Assembly: GCA_033961575.1 (NCBI GenBank)
Contig: CM066736.1
Span: 86,969,352-87,033,351, forward strand
Source of the DNA: Aselliscus stoliczkanus
Lineage: Eukaryota; Chordata; Mammalia; Chiroptera; Hipposideridae
Length of the DNA: 64,000 nucleotides
Reading direction: 5' to 3'
The notes under the pieces are model-generated. The model ran no database searches. It saw only the letters and a program-made list of their open reading frames with translations, and was not told the DNA's origin. Position numbers and translations under genes: made by a program. Of the stretch, positions 12,136 to 24,507 are shown in pieces (position 1 is the first letter of the stretch; each line of letters opens with the position of its first letter).

Positions 12136-12204
12136 TATCACAAGTTTCTCATGGATAGTTAAGAAATGAAGACACACTATCAATGTTCTATCCAGTTTGT
12201 AATA

Positions 12205-12284
12205 TTGGGTCGTCGGAAAAGTCATGATGCATTTTTCTATGTTTTCCGTTGCAAAAATGCGTCATGACTTTTCCGACGACCCAA
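12205..12284. mobile_element. Mariner-derived MITE, 80 bp
   Basis: Inverted repeat TTGGGTCGTCGGAAAAGTCA with its exact complement at the far end. A 16 bp centre (CTATGTTTTCCGTTGC) separates the arms. TA precedes it (12203-12204); the right-hand TA has mutated to CA. Confidence 0.92.
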
Positions 12285-13100
12285 CACATTACTGATAAAT
12301 AACTCTAGAATAAAACTGACAATGGCTAAAACTGCACACAGTAAAATTTGTTGTTTTTAGAGAATCAAATCTTCTTTGCAGGATTTATCTGTCTAATTTT
12401 TCAAGATACTCAAAAGTATAGAAACTAGTATAATGTACCTATCAAACTAGTATCATGTACCTATCAACAATTATCAACTCAAGGCCAATTTTCTTCCTCC
12501 ATACCCCCACCCACGTTCCCTACCTCCAGAATGTTTTGGAACAAATCCAAGATCTCATATTTTTTCATTAGAAAATATATCTAAGATTAGCAAATATCTC
12601 TAAGATTATCTCAAAATATAACAATAACATTATCATACCTAAAAATTGATAATAACTCATTATTATCATTGAATGTCCTGTCAGTGTTCAAATTTCCTGG
12701 GATGTTTCATAATTTTGTTTGGTGGTCAATTTATTCAAATCAGGATCAAACAAGGTGCACAGATTGCATTTGATTGATATGTTTCTTAAAACTCTTTTAA
12801 TCTATTGTTGTCCCTCTCCCTATTTTTTCCTTGTAATTTCTTTCTCAAAACACTACATCAAAAATATCTACACTAAAAAAATTAGATTTTGTGGAATTAA
12901 TGGCCACAAAAGAAAATGGCAAAGGTTATGCAAACGTTTGATATAGATGAAAACTGATCAATGAATCAAATTTTTATTGTAAAATGTAAAAATAATTTAT
13001 TTAAAAAAAATAATTTTACACCTGAAACTAATTTTTTTTAAAAAATGTTTATTTCACAATAAAATAATTAAAAATAAATAAATAAATAAAAATAATTTTA
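12285..13100 (-). repeat. L1-derived non-coding fragment and AT-rich DNA
   Basis: Blocks such as CAGTGTTCAAATTTCCTGGG and CAAACAAGGTGCACAGATTG (12400-12800) resemble an old L1 3' region on the minus strand. The part 12840-13100 is A/T-rich simple sequence. No gene is seen. Confidence 0.5.
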
Positions 13101-13546
13101 GGGCCAGCCGAATGGCGCGTTGGTTAAGAGCTGGCTTGGGCCGCCAGTGACCCTGGTTCGGATCCCACGTATGAGGGCCAGTGACGCTGCGCCCTTTATA
13201 GCTAAGATGGTGAACAACAGCTCCACCTGGAGCTGGGCTGCTGTGAGTTCCTGGGGACACCATAGCTGCAGCCCCTGTTGCAGTGGGCTGCCATAGGCTA
13301 CAGTGAGTGGCCGGCAGCCAGTGAGAACTGCCAAGAGCCGCTGTGAGTGGCCATCCAGAGGCCAGCGATCGATCTGCCTCATCAGGGAGGAGCACAATGA
13401 CGATACCAACATGGGCCAGTGAAGCAACGTCCTCCACAACTAGACTGAAGAACAAAAGGACAGCAACTTGTCTGTTCCCTTTCCCTGGTTCCCCAACACT
13501 GTTCCCCTCCCCCAAGTCCCCAATAAAATCTTTTTAAAATAATAAT
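13101..13546 (+). mobile_element. Long tRNA-related SINE (T+ form)
   Basis: Complete element from GGGCCAGCCGAATGGC to CCAATAAAATCTTTTT. Flanked by AATAATTTTAG direct repeats (13091-13101 and 13547-13557). The 153- and 113-codon minus-strand frames here are SINE shadows. Confidence 0.93.
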
Positions 13547-13655
13547 AATAATTTTAGAAAAAAAATAAAAATAGAGAAAAACTGAAAAGAGTTTAAATTA
13601 TAAAATTTATCATGACATTAAATCAAATTCGATAGAATTTACTCCACAATTATTT

Positions 13656-13765
13656 ATTTATTTATTTATTTAGAGGGCAGTGTCACCGGCCCTCATATGT
13701 GGGATCCGAACAGGGACTGCTGTTGTCCCAAGCCAGCTCTTAACCAACACGCCACTTGGCCGGCC
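13656..13765 (-). mobile_element. Short head-only SINE
   Basis: Antisense copy: (TTTA)n tail, GAGGGCAGTGTCACCGGCC, ending GGCCGGCC. Direct repeat CCACAATTATTT (13644-13655 and 13766-13777). Confidence 0.92.
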
Positions 13766-13777
13766 CCACAATTATTT

Positions 13778-14244
13778 TCTTAAAGAAAATTCACCAATAT
13801 TAACCTAATTCTGATGAGGTTCTTTACACTCAAAATGTTTTCATGGTTGAAACAGTAGTGTTAAACAGTATTAAAATAATGGAGTCAGAATAGTTAGTAC
13901 TTGTCTATGAGATATCCAAGTGGAAATACTTGACAGGAATGGGAGTTCTGAAGAGAGATAAAGGCTGGTGTCACTGATTTGAGAAACATCATCAATTAGT
14001 CCATAATAGAGGCCATAGGAATTACCTTACCATTATAAAATTGATTTCCCAGGAGTGACCATGTGGCATATTTCTGGCCAATAAGATATAAGGGAAAGTC
14101 TTCTGGGAGGGGCACATGGGAAAGCAATTACTTTTCCTGACTAAAAAAAAAAAAAAAAACAGGTGGGCAGACTTGGCTCACATATACGTTTTGCCCTTCA
14201 CTCTTCACATTGCCTAGAATTCAGATGCAATGCTAATGTAGCAT
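13778..14244. other. Intergenic spacer
   Basis: Unassigned sequence with an A-run at 14143-14159. No gene seen. Confidence 0.35.
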
Positions 14245-17200
14245 AGTCATCTTTTTTTAATAGACTTTTTTAAACAGCAATTTTAGGCTCACAGTAAAAT
14301 TAAGCAGAAGACACAAGATTTCCCAAATACCCTTTCTTCCCACACGTGAATAACTTCTCCCACTATTAATATCCCCCACCAGAGTAGTAATCTGCTACAA
14401 TTGATGAACTTACACTGACACATCTTAATCACCCAAAGTCCATCATTTACATTATGGTTCACTCTGGGTATTATACATTATATTGGTTCAGACAAATGTA
14501 TAATGACATGTATCCATCATTAAAGTATCATACAGAATAGATTCACTGCCCTATAAATCCTTTGTGCTGTGTCTATTCAATCCTCCCTCCCCCCTAACTC
14601 CTAGCTAACAATGATCTTTCTACTGTCTCCATATTTTGGCCTTTCCAGAATGTCACATAGTTGGAATCATACAGTACGTACGTAGCCTTTTCAGGTGACT
14701 CCTTTCACTTAGTAATATGCACTTAAGGTTCCTCCCTGTCTTTTTATGGCTTGATAGCTCATTTCTTTTTATCACTGAATAATATTCCATTGTCTGGATG
14801 TACACAGTATATTTATCCATTCACCTACCGAAGGACATCTTGGTTTCTTCCAAGGTTTGGCAATTATGAATAAAGTTTCTCTAAATTTCCATGTACAGGT
14901 TTTTGTGTGGGCATTAGTTTTCATCTCCTTTGGGTAAATACCATGGAGCATGATTGCTGGATTGGATACTAAGAATATGTTTAATTTTATAAGAAGCTGC
15001 CAAATTGTTTTCCAAAGTGGCTGTACCATTTTGCATTCCTATCAGCAATGAAAGAGAGTTCCTGTTTCTCCACAATCCTTGTCAGGTCAATTTGGTATTG
15101 TCACTGTTCTGGATTTTGGCCATTTTATTAGGTGCGTAGTGGTATCTCACTGATGTTTTAATTTGCATTTTCTTTCTTTTTTTTTTTTATTTTAGCTGAG
15201 CCATCCTGCCACCTGTTGGCAGCTCAGCTCAGGTTGGGGATTGAACTGCTGTTGCTCAGAGCTCAGCTCACAGTCTTGTGCAAACTCTTAACCAACTGAG
15301 CCACTCAGCCGGCCCTGCATTTTCTTGATGACAAATGATGTGACATCTTTTCATATGCTTATTTACCATCTGTATATCTTTTTTGGCAAGGTGTCTGTTA
15401 AAGTCTTTGGTCCATTTTTTAATTGGATTATTAATTTTCTTATTGTTGAGTTTTAAGAGTTCTTTATATATTTTGGATAACAATCCTTTATCAGATATGT
15501 CTTTCGCAAATATTTTCTCCCAGTGTGTGGCTTGTCTTTTCAGAGTCTTTCACAGTGCAGAAACTTTTCATTTTAATGAAGCCAGCTTACCAATTTTTTC
15601 TTTCGTGGATTGTGCCTTTGGTGTTATATCTAAAAAGTCATCATCAAACCCAAGGTCATTTGGATTTTCTCTAAGTATTTTATTCTAGGGATTTTAGAGT
15701 TTTGTGTTTTATATTTTAGTCTATGATCCATTTTGAGTTAATTTTTATAAATGATGTAAGGTCTATGTCTAGATTTTTTTAAAATTTTTTTCGCATACAT
15801 ATGCCCAGCTGTTCCAACACCATTTGTTGTAAAGACTCTCTTTGCTCCATTGCACTGCCTTTGCTTCTTTGTCAAAGATCAGTTGACTGTATTTATATGA
15901 GTCTATTTTTAGGCTGTCTATACTGTCGCATTTACCTATTTGTCTATTCTTTTGCCAATACCACACTAATACTAGTCTTAATAACTGTAGCTTTATGGTA
16001 AGCCTTGAAGGCAGGTAATGTCAGCCCTCTAGCTTTATTCTTCTACTTCAATATTGGCTATTCTGGGTATTTTAACTCTCTATATATACTTTATGATCAG
16101 CTTGTCAATATCCACAAAATAATTCCCTGGGATTTTGATTGGGATTGTGTTGAATCTAAGATCAAGTTGGGAAGAACTGACATCCTGGCAACATTCAGTC
16201 TTCCTATCCATGAACATGGAATAGCTCTCCATTTATATAGTTCTTTTTGATTTTTTTCATCAGAGTTTCATAGTTTTCCTATAGATCTTATACATATTTT
16301 ATTAGGTTTATACCTGAGTATTTCATTGGGGGGGTACTAATGTAAATGGTATAATTATTTTAATTTCATATTCCACTTGCTCATTGCTGGTATACAGGAA
16401 AGCAATTGAGTTTTGTATTCTGCAACCTTGTTATAATTGCTTATTAGTTCCAGGAATTTTTGTTTTTGTTTTGTCAGTGCTCTTGAATTTTCTATACAAA
16501 CAATCATGTCATCTGCAATCAAAGACAGTTTTATTTCTTACTGATCAGAATACCTTTTATTTCCTTTTCTTATGATATTGTATTAGCTACGATTTCCAGT
16601 ACAGTGTTTAAAAAAGTGATGACAGGAGATATCCTTGCATTGTTCCTTATCCTAGTGGGAAAGATTCAAGTTTCTCACCTTTAAGTGTAATGTCAGTTGT
16701 AAGTTTTTCTGTAGATATTCTTTAGCAAGTCAAGGACATTCCCCTCTATTCCTAGTTTACTGAGAAATTTTATCATGAATGTATATTGGATTTTTTCAGA
16801 TGCTTTCTCTGCATTTATTGATATGATAATGTGATTTTTCTTCTTTACCCTCTGATATGATGTATTACACTAATTGAGTTTTGAATTTTGAACTAACCTT
16901 GCATACCTGGGATAAATAGCACTTGATCATGGTGTATAATTTTTAAAATATATTGTTGGATTCAATTTGCTAATAGTCTGTTGAAGATTTTCACATCTAT
17001 GTTCATGAGAAATATTGATCTATAGTTTCCTTTTCTTGTCATGTCTTTGTTTTTTGGTAATAGGGTAATGCTGGGCTCATAGAATAAGTTAAAAAGTATT
17101 CCCTCTGCTTCCATCTTCTGGAAGAGATGGTAGAGAATTGGTATAATTTCGTCCTTCAATATCTGAGAAAGTTCACCATCTGGTCCTGATGCTTTCTGTT

Positions 17201-19260
17201 TTGGAAATTTTTAATTATTGATTCAATTTTTTTTTAAAAATAGGGCTGTTCAGATTGTCTATTTCTTCTTGTGTGAGTTTTGGCAGATTTTGTCTTTCAA
17301 GAAATAGGTCCATTTAATCTAGGTTATCAAATGTGTGGGCATAGAGTTGTCCATAGTATTCTTTATTATACTTTCAATGTCCAGAGAATCTGTAGTTATA
17401 TCCTCTCTTTCATTTCTGATATTAGTAATTTGTGTCTTCTCTCTCTCTCTTTTTAGTTAGCTTGGCTAGTGGTGTATCAATTCTATTAATCTTTTCAAAG
17501 AACTAGCTTTTGAATTTGTTGATTTTTTTCCTATCGATTTTCTGTTTTCAATTATATTGAATCCTGCTCTAATTCTTATTATTTTGATTCTGCTTACATG
17601 AGATTTAATTTGCTCTTTTCTAGTTTTCTAAGATGGAAGTTTAGATGATTTGTTTCCTAATATTTGCATTCAATGGTATAAATTTCCTTCTAAGGGCTGC
17701 TTTCACCGCATGCCACAAATTTTGATAATTTTCAGTTAGTTCAAAATATTTTTAAATTTTTCTTAAGATTTCTTCTTTGACACATGTATTATTTGGAAAT
17801 GTGTTGTTTAATCTCCAAATGTTTGGGGATTTTCCTTCTGTTATTGATTTCTAGTTTAATTCCACGGTAGTCTGAGAGCAGACATTCTTTTATATGTATG
17901 ATGTGTGTTTTATGGCCTAGAATGTGATGTCTCTTAGTAAATATTTCATATGAACTTGAGAAGAATGTGTATTCTGCTGTTGTTAAATGAAGTAGTCTAT
18001 AGATGTCCACAACATCCAGTTGATTGATAATGTTACTGAGTTCAACTATGTCCTTACTCATTTACTGACTGATGGATATGTTCATTCCTGATGGAGGGGA
18101 AATAAAATCAACTATAGTAGTGGATTCATCTATTTTTCCATGCAGTTCTATCAGTTTTGGTCTGTTAATGATTGTTGTCTTTTTGGAGAATTGACCCTTT
18201 TATCATTACATAATGTCCCTCTTCATCTCTGATAACTTTCCTTGCTCTAGAGCCACTTTTGCTTTCTCTCAATTAGCATTAGCATGGTATACCTACATGT
18301 GTCTTTATATTTAAAGTAGGTATCTTGTGGACAACATATAGTTGGGTCTTGTCTTTTTGACCTGCTCTGAAAAACTGTCTTTTATTTGGTGCATTTATAC
18401 CATTGACATTTAAAGTCATTATTGTTATAGTTGGATTAATATCTAACATATTTGTTACTGTTTTCTACTTGTTGCCCTTGTCCTTTGGTCTTACTTTTGT
18501 CTTCCATTCTTTTTCCACCTTTTGTCATTTTAATTGAGCCTATTAAATGATCTCATTTTCTCTCCTTTCTTAGCATCAGTTATACTTTTCTTTAAAAAAA
18601 AACAAAAAACCTTTTTCTAGTGTTTACCCTAGAATTTGCAGTATACATTTACAACTAATCCAAGTCCACTTTCAAATAATCCCATACTGCTTCACAGGTA
18701 ATTTGAGTACAAAACAATCCTAATTCTTGCCTCTCTTCCATTGTATCCTGCTATTTTATTTTACTTTCATTTATTCCTTCTCCAAAGTTCTTCCTTTCTT
18801 TATGTACATCCAAGTTGCTGAACTGCATCATTTTCCTTCTCTCTAAATAACTTTTTTTTTTTAACATTTCCTGCAGGGCAAGTCCACTCACAACAATTCT
18901 TTTAATTTTTGTTTGTCTGAAAAAGTATTTATTTCTCCTTTATTTTAAAGGATCAGTTTGCAAGGAACAGAATTCTAGGTTGGGTTTTTGTTTTCCTCTC
19001 AACACTGTAAGTATTTTACTCCACTCTCTTCCTGCCTGCATAGTTTTTGAGGAGATTATTAGATGTAATTCTTATCTCTGCACCTATATCAGTGGCTGTT
19101 TTTTAACTCTGGGTTCTTTCACGATTTCTTTGTAATACATTTTCAGCAATTTGAATATGATATGTTTGGTGTTCTCTGAGCTTCCTGGATCTGTGGTTTT
19201 TTTCCTCTCTGTTGCTTTGAGTCCACGATTTGTCATTTTCTTATAATCCTAGAAACTTCA
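14245..19260 (-). mobile_element. Degenerate near-full-length LINE-1
   Basis: About 5 kb of antisense L1. From its 3' end at the left, the minus strand gives pieces of the ORF2 reverse transcriptase in the expected 3' to 5' order. These are LWKTIWQLLIKLN (14772-15029), [14 protein letters not shown] (15268-15483), QLIFDKEAKAVQW (15769-15966) and NYRSIFLMNIDVKIFN (16962-17159). Further 5', 17500-19250 follows the usual layout of the upstream L1 region without clear ORF1 motifs. Many stops and frameshifts make it dead. The 3' UTR style (GGCTCACAGTAAAATTAAGC) suggests an old L1M-type family. It is interrupted by the SINE at 15175-15315. Confidence 0.88.
15175..15315 (-). mobile_element. B-type SINE, short
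   Basis: Ends with CCAACTGAGCCACTCAGCCG (antisense of the B-type head) and starts with a T run and AGCTGAGCCATCCTGCCACC. The target duplication TGCATTTTCTT (15164-15174 and 15316-15326) lies inside the L1, so it is younger than the L1. Confidence 0.92.
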
Positions 19261-19304
19261 GGACATATGAGGCTGAGGATATCACATCATCATAAAATCA
19301 TAGC

Positions 19305-19438
19305 AGGGCTGACTGAGTGGCTCAGTTGGTTAAGAGCTCACTCAAGAGCTGTGGCCGGCTGAGTAGAGCGGTGGTTAAGCGCTGGCCTGGGAAGTCAGCG
19401 GCCCTGGTTCAGTCCCACATATGAGGGCCAGTGACACT

Positions 19439-19469
<31 letters not shown>

Positions 19470-19577
19470 GAGTGTGAGCTGAGCTCTGAGCAACAGCAGT
19501 TCAATGCCCAGCCTGAGCTGAGCTGCCGCTGAGCTGCCAACAGGTGGCAGGATGGCTCAGCTGAAAAAAAAAAAAAA
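19305..19577 (+). mobile_element. B-type SINE split by a second SINE
   Basis: The outer element starts GGGCTGACTGAGTGGCTCAG and ends AGGATGGCTCAGCTGA plus an A tail. Near-identical flanks (AAATCATAGC and AAGTCATAGC) mark its target site. The interruption at 19352-19469 is a younger short SINE. Confidence 0.88.
19352..19469 (+). mobile_element. Short head-only SINE inside a B-type SINE
   Basis: GGCCGGCTGAGTAGAGCGG through CACTGCCCTC and a run of about 25 A. Its position inside the B-type SINE orders the two insertions. Confidence 0.9.
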
Positions 19578-20820
19578 GTCATAGCTTTCTCTCCCAGAGC
19601 CCAGAGCTGACTCCAACAGATTCAATTTCCCTTTGTCTACAATATACTATACTATCTTGCACATTATAATAGGAGTTGAATTTTGGATTTCATCAGGAAG
19701 TGAAACACTGTTAGGGATAGAAAATTGACTACAGGCTACCAGTTCTTTCACTGAATAAATAGAACACACACACACAATTATAGGAAAACAAGGTACCATA
19801 CATTTTATAGTCATCCAGCATCCACAAACACAAAGACTTTTTATAAAATAGAAAACAACTTAATACATTATTTCAAAATGAGCTATCAGGTATACAGAAA
19901 ATAAAAATGAACACAAACTGGGGAGATCAAGGTTTACAAATAAATATAGGATACTTCATGATTTTTTGAAGCTTAGAATGACATACAGATGTTAAGTGGC
20001 TCTAGGTAAAGAATACTACTACATCATTAAAAGTGGAAGGTTATTTTTGACCTTTCAAATATAGCAGACTTAGTTAACATTTTTCTTTCAACAGAAAAAA
20101 AGAAGTTTCTTTACTAGAGGTGTTTTGATGTGCCACAATGTGAAGGTGGCAAATAATGGCTTATAAAAGGGAAAATCATTCATACTACAAGAAGAGTACA
20201 GGAATTTTGACTTGTTCACTACTCTCTCCCCAATGCTTAGAAGAGTCCATGGCACAACACCAGGTGCTCAATATAAAGTCGCTGAACAAACAAGTGAAAA
20301 TTAGGATATTTCAGAGAGAACTGAGAAAAGTGGCTGACAGATGGTGAAGAACTTGTTTAAAGTCAAGGAAACCAAATTAATCATAAAAGCACTGGGTTTT
20401 TTGTTGTTTTTTTTAAACAATCTGTTTAATGTCCCCTTTCCCTTTCTCCAGTGACAGAACTTGCCCTTCCTTTGAGAAGCTGATCCTTTTCATTATCTAT
20501 TTTATGTGATTCTTCTGGAGTAACCCTGTGGCCATAGGGGTGGTGGGCACAGATGGCCAATTTTATATCTACTGAAATTTATATCTACTGAAGTAGAGAG
20601 ATAAACCCTCTTTTCCTTTGGGGTTGCTAGCTGGGATGATGTTTGCCAGAAGCTGTGTGACCCATAACTGTCTTCTTCTGAAACATTAAGTAGGACCAAC
20701 TGGGGTTGAGGGGAGAGAGAAACAGAGAGTGGAGCTGAAAGATAAAGACAGAGTCTTCATGTGAGGATCCAGGGATGCCTTATGCCAGCTCCACTCCTGC
20801 CTTTCTCAGGCACATAAGCC
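19578..20820. other. Intergenic sequence, no gene recognised
   Basis: A short (CA)n tract lies at 19765-19776. No conserved coding motif; frames at 20156-20347 and 20502-20699 are short and unconvincing. Confidence 0.4.
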
Positions 20821-20824
20821 ACTA

Positions 20825-21710
20825 AATTCACTTTTTTTTAATTGTGGTAAAATATAAATAACATAAATTTTACCATTTTAACCATTTTATGTGTGCACGT
20901 CAGTGGCATTACAAAAATTCACGGGCCGGCCAAGTGGCGCGGCGGTTAAGTGCTGGCTTGGGAAGCCAGCAGCCCCGGTTCAGTCCCACATGTGAGGGCC
21001 AGTGACACTGCCCTCAAAAAAAAAAAAATATTTCACAATATCGTGCAAAAAATGTTTTCTACTTAAGCTATATTAAGGTTGATTTTATCAATTGCAATCA
21101 AAAGATACGGATCTTTCTTTCATTTTATTATTGTATTTTAGGAGTTCTATATATATCCTGAATATCAGTTCTTTATCAGATATATATTTAGAGAATATTT
21201 CTCCCAATCTGTAGCTTACCTAATTATTTTCTTAAGGCTGTCTTTTGATGAGCAGAAGTTTTAATTTTGCTGACAACTAATTTATCAATTTTATCTTTTT
21301 GTGATTAATGCCTTCTCTATCCTAAGAAACCTTTTCCTATTTCCAAGTTGCAAAGATATTCTACTTTGTTTTCTTTTATAAGCTTATAACTTTAGCTTTT
21401 TGTTTTCATCTATGATCTTTCTGAAATTAATTTTTATATTTGGTGTGAGGTAGAAGTCAAGGTTCTTTTTTTCCCCCCAGATCGATATTCAGTTGTTTCA
21501 GCATCATATGTTGAAGAAACATTCCATTTCTCATTGGCTTGTTTTGGTGCTCTTGTTGAAAATCAAGTGACTCTGAGTCTATTTCTGGGCTCTTTAGTAT
21601 GTTCTATTGATATCTTTGTCTGTCCTAATGCTGGCACCACACACTCTTTTTTGCTAAAGTCCCAAAGTCAGGTATTTAAGTTCTCCAAATTTATTATTCT
21701 CTAAAAGAGG
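20825..21710 (-). mobile_element. L1 fragment, 3' half
   Basis: Antisense L1: TTCTTTATCAGATATATATT, GTCTTTTGATGAGCAGAAGT and ATCTATGATCTTTCTGAAAT occur in the order seen in the larger L1 at 14245-19260. It is split by the SINE at 20923. Confidence 0.75.
20923..21028 (+). mobile_element. Short head-only SINE
   Basis: GGGCCGGCCAAGTGGCGCGG to CACTGCCCTC plus A tail, inserted into an L1 fragment. Imperfect flanks AAAAATTCAC and AATATTTCAC are a probable target duplication. Confidence 0.9.
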
Positions 21711-22044
21711 TTAAACAAAATCATAAATGTATTGGATATTATTGTTCTAGAGCTAGATAATATCCTAATAGACATTATTAGATAATATTATTAGGTGTAT
21801 AGCTGCAGACTCTGGAATTTAAAAAGAAAAATGTGCCTTCTTTGTTGCTCTTTTATTAACCTCAGCAATATTTCTTCCATGTCAGCATGATAAAAGAAGC
21901 TTGTAGCAGATATTTGTCATTTTGAGCACTCAGCATCCAAATATCCTCTTATTTTGTTCCCTTTGCCTACAATGTCATATCCCCTTTCCCTGTCTAAGTC
22001 TTACTATTCTTCAGTTCCAAGCTATGCTATAAAATGAAAACATT
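21711..22044. other. Intergenic sequence
   Basis: Includes AT-rich, partly self-complementary TAGATAATAT repeats at 21757-21798. No gene seen. Confidence 0.35.
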
Positions 22045-22475
22045 ACATTTGCATAAAAAATAAAATATTTAAGAATACTTACAAGACCTCTATACTGAAA
22101 ACTACATAACATTTCTCAGAGAAATTAAAGAAACTCTCTAAAAATAAAGAGATAGGGCCGGCTGAGTGGCGTGGTGGTTGGGTGTTGGTTTGGGAGGCCA
22201 GCGGCCCTGGTTTGGGTCTCGCATGTGAGGGTCAATGACACTGCCCTAAAAAAAAAAAAAAAAGCACACACACACACACACACACACAAATACAGAGATA
22301 TACCATTTTCATAATCACAGCAGGCTATTTTTTTGGAAGGGGGTAATTAACAAACTTATTCTGAAATGTATATGGAAATGCAAAGGACCTAAAAAATTCA
22401 AAGAATCTTGAAAACTAAGGACAAAGTTGGAAAACTTAGGCTATCTGACATCAAGACTTACTCTGCATAGCTATC
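22045..22475 (+). mobile_element. L1 ORF2 fragment, sense
   Basis: CAAGACCTCTATACTGAAAA and TATGGAAATGCAAAGGACCT are standard L1 ORF2 stretches on the + strand. Split by the SINE at 22155-22287. Confidence 0.75.
22155..22287 (+). mobile_element. Short SINE with A tail turned into (CA)n
   Basis: GGGCCGGCTGAGTGGCGTGG to GACACTGCCCT, then an A run and about 12 CA units. The direct repeat AAATAAAGAGATA / AAATACAGAGATA (22142-22154 and 22288-22300) lies outside the CA tract, so the microsatellite belongs to the SINE tail. Confidence 0.9.
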
Positions 22476-22634
22476 CCTTCCCCTAGGATATCTTCCACGG
22501 TCCTCCCGGTCTGGGCTAATTGTCTCTCTTTTGTACTCCCCTTGTATTCTGCACTGCTGTCATCCAAGCACTTTTCACCGTGTATTCAATAATGTGTTTT
22601 TGTCTGTGCTTCTAAATTAGGTTCCTGGATCCAA

Positions 22635-22638
<4 letters not shown>

Positions 22639-22683
<45 letters not shown>
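22639..22683. repeat. (TG)n microsatellite
   Basis: 22 uninterrupted TG units. Translation of its other strand gives the poly-TH peptides in minus-strand frames here, which are not genes. Confidence 0.97.
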
Positions 22684-22685
<2 letters not shown>

Positions 22686-22754
22686 TTAGGGGCTTTCCCT
22701 CCACACAACACCAAGCAATTTTCAGACACCAACAGGGTGTCCAAAAATTCAACT

Positions 22755-23219
22755 GAAGGGCCGGCTGAGTGACGCATTGGTGAAGAGCTGGCTTGGGACT
22801 CCAGCGGCCCCGGTTTGGATCCCACATATGAGGGCCAGTGACACTGCCCTCTACAGATAAGATGGTGAACAACAGCTCCACCTGGAGCTGGGCTGTTGTG
22901 AGTCCCCAGGACAGCATAGCTGCAGCCCCTGCTGCAGTGGGCTGCCATAGGCTACAGTGAGTGTCTGGCAGGCAGCGTGGGCAGCCAGCAGCCAGTGTGA
23001 GCTGCCAAGAGCCGCGATGAGCGACCGTCCAGAGGCCGGCGACTGATCTGCCCTATCCAGGAAGAGCGTAATGATGATACTAACATGGGCCAGTGAAGCA
23101 ACATCCTCCGCAACTAGACTGAAGAACAAAAAGACAGCAACTTGTCTGTTCCCCTTCCCCGATTCCCCAACGCTGTTACCCTCCCTCAATTCCCCAATAA
23201 AATCTTTAAAAAAAAAAAT
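22755..23219 (+). mobile_element. Long tRNA-related SINE (T+ form)
   Basis: Head GGGCCGGCTGAGTGACGC, body, and CCAATAAAATCTTTAAAA end. Target duplication AAAAATTCAACT (22743-22754 and 23220-23231). Confidence 0.93.
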
Positions 23220-23231
23220 AAAAATTCAACT

Positions 23232-23905
23232 CAATTCTGATCCTATCTACCCAGAGATAGCATCAGATTCCACAGATTCAGGGTTCAGTTCTACAAGACT
23301 ACAACTTCCCCTTTCACATGCAGAAGCAACAACCTGGGCTTTTGACCAAATGGCTACAGACTTCAGGTTTGAGCGACCCTCTCCAACTCAGAATGCCAAC
23401 TGTAAGTCCAGGTTGTTATCTATACTGACTGACTGGCTATAAATCAGAGTTGTCTACAACCCTCTTCTTGGGTTAGATTAATTTGCTAGAACATCTCACA
23501 GAACTCAGAGAAACATTACTTACTTTATCACCAGTTCATTGTAAAAGGGTATATATAACTCAGAAACAGCCAGATGGAAGATACATAGGACAAGGTATTG
23601 GGAAATGGGCAAGGAGTTTCCATGCCCCCTCCAGGTACGACACTCTCCCCAAATCTCCATGTGTTCACCAATCCAGAAACTCTCTAAACCCAGTCCTTTT
23701 GAGTTTTTATGGAGAGTTCATTACATAGGCATGACTGATTAACACATTGGCTACTGGTGATTGATTCAACCAACAGCCCCTCTCCCCACCTGGGGATCAG
23801 CGGGTAGGACTGAAAGTTCCAACCCTCTAATCACTTGGTTGGCTACCCTGGCAACCAGCCCCATTCTCAGGTGCAGTCCAAAAACCACTTCATTAACATA
23901 ACAAA
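23232..23905 (-). repeat. ERVL-type LTR relic (probable)
   Basis: Blocks such as GAGTTCATTACATAGGCATG, CTACTGGTGATTGATTCAAC and TGAAAGTTCCAACCCTCTAA are typical of an old mammalian endogenous retrovirus LTR read antisense. No internal viral genes were seen beside it, so it looks like a solo LTR. The family name is not certain. Confidence 0.6.
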
Positions 23906-24041
23906 AGACAACTTGTTGCACACATCATTTAAGAAATTCCAAGGGTTTTAGAAGTTCTCTGCTAGGAACTGTGTAAGACAACCACGTATATATTATGAGA
24001 AATATTTTCAGGTCATTTGAATGACCAAGTATATATTTCTT

Positions 24042-24493
24042 TTTTTTTAAAGATTTTATTGGGGATTTGGGGGAGGGGAACAGCATTGGGGAACCGGAGA
24101 ATGGGAACAGACAAGTTACTGTCCTTCTGTTCTTCGGTCTAGTTGTGGAGGACATTGCTTCACTGGCCCATGTTGGTATCATCATTGCCCCCTTCTCGGG
24201 TGAGGCAGATTGGTCGCCGGCCTCTGGACTCACAGCGGCTGTTGGCAGCTCACACAGGCTGCCAGCCACTCACACTGGCTGCCGGCCACTCACTGTAGCC
24301 TATGGAAGCCCACTGCAGCAGGGGCTGCAGCTATGCCAACCTGGGGACTCACAGTAGCCCAGCTCCAGATGGAGCTGTTGTTCACCATCTTAGCTGTAGA
24401 GGGCAGTGTCACTGTCCCTCACATGTGGGATCCAAACTGGGGCAGCTGGCGTCCCAAGCCAGCTCTTCACCAATGTGCCACTCAGCCAGCCGG
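24042..24493 (-). mobile_element. Long tRNA-related SINE (T+ form)
   Basis: Antisense: T run, AAAGATTTTATTGGGG (complement of the AATAAA/TCTTT end), body, and head complement ending CAGCCAGCCGG. Target duplication AGTATATATTTCTT / AGTATGTATTTCTT (24028-24041 and 24494-24507). The overlapping 96-, 99-, 114- and 74-codon frames are SINE translation. Confidence 0.93.
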
Positions 24494-24507
24494 AGTATGT
24501 ATTTCTT

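Noticed and set aside
13054..13515. 153-codon minus-strand frame
   Set aside because: Same recurring SINE peptide; it lies within the SINE bounded by target repeats at 13091 and 13557.
22586..22948. Frame with a poly-(TH) tract
   Set aside because: Translation of the TG microsatellite and a neighbouring SINE.
23232..23905. Possible intact endogenous retrovirus
   Set aside because: Only an old LTR-like segment; no gag, pol or env coding sequence was recognised near it.
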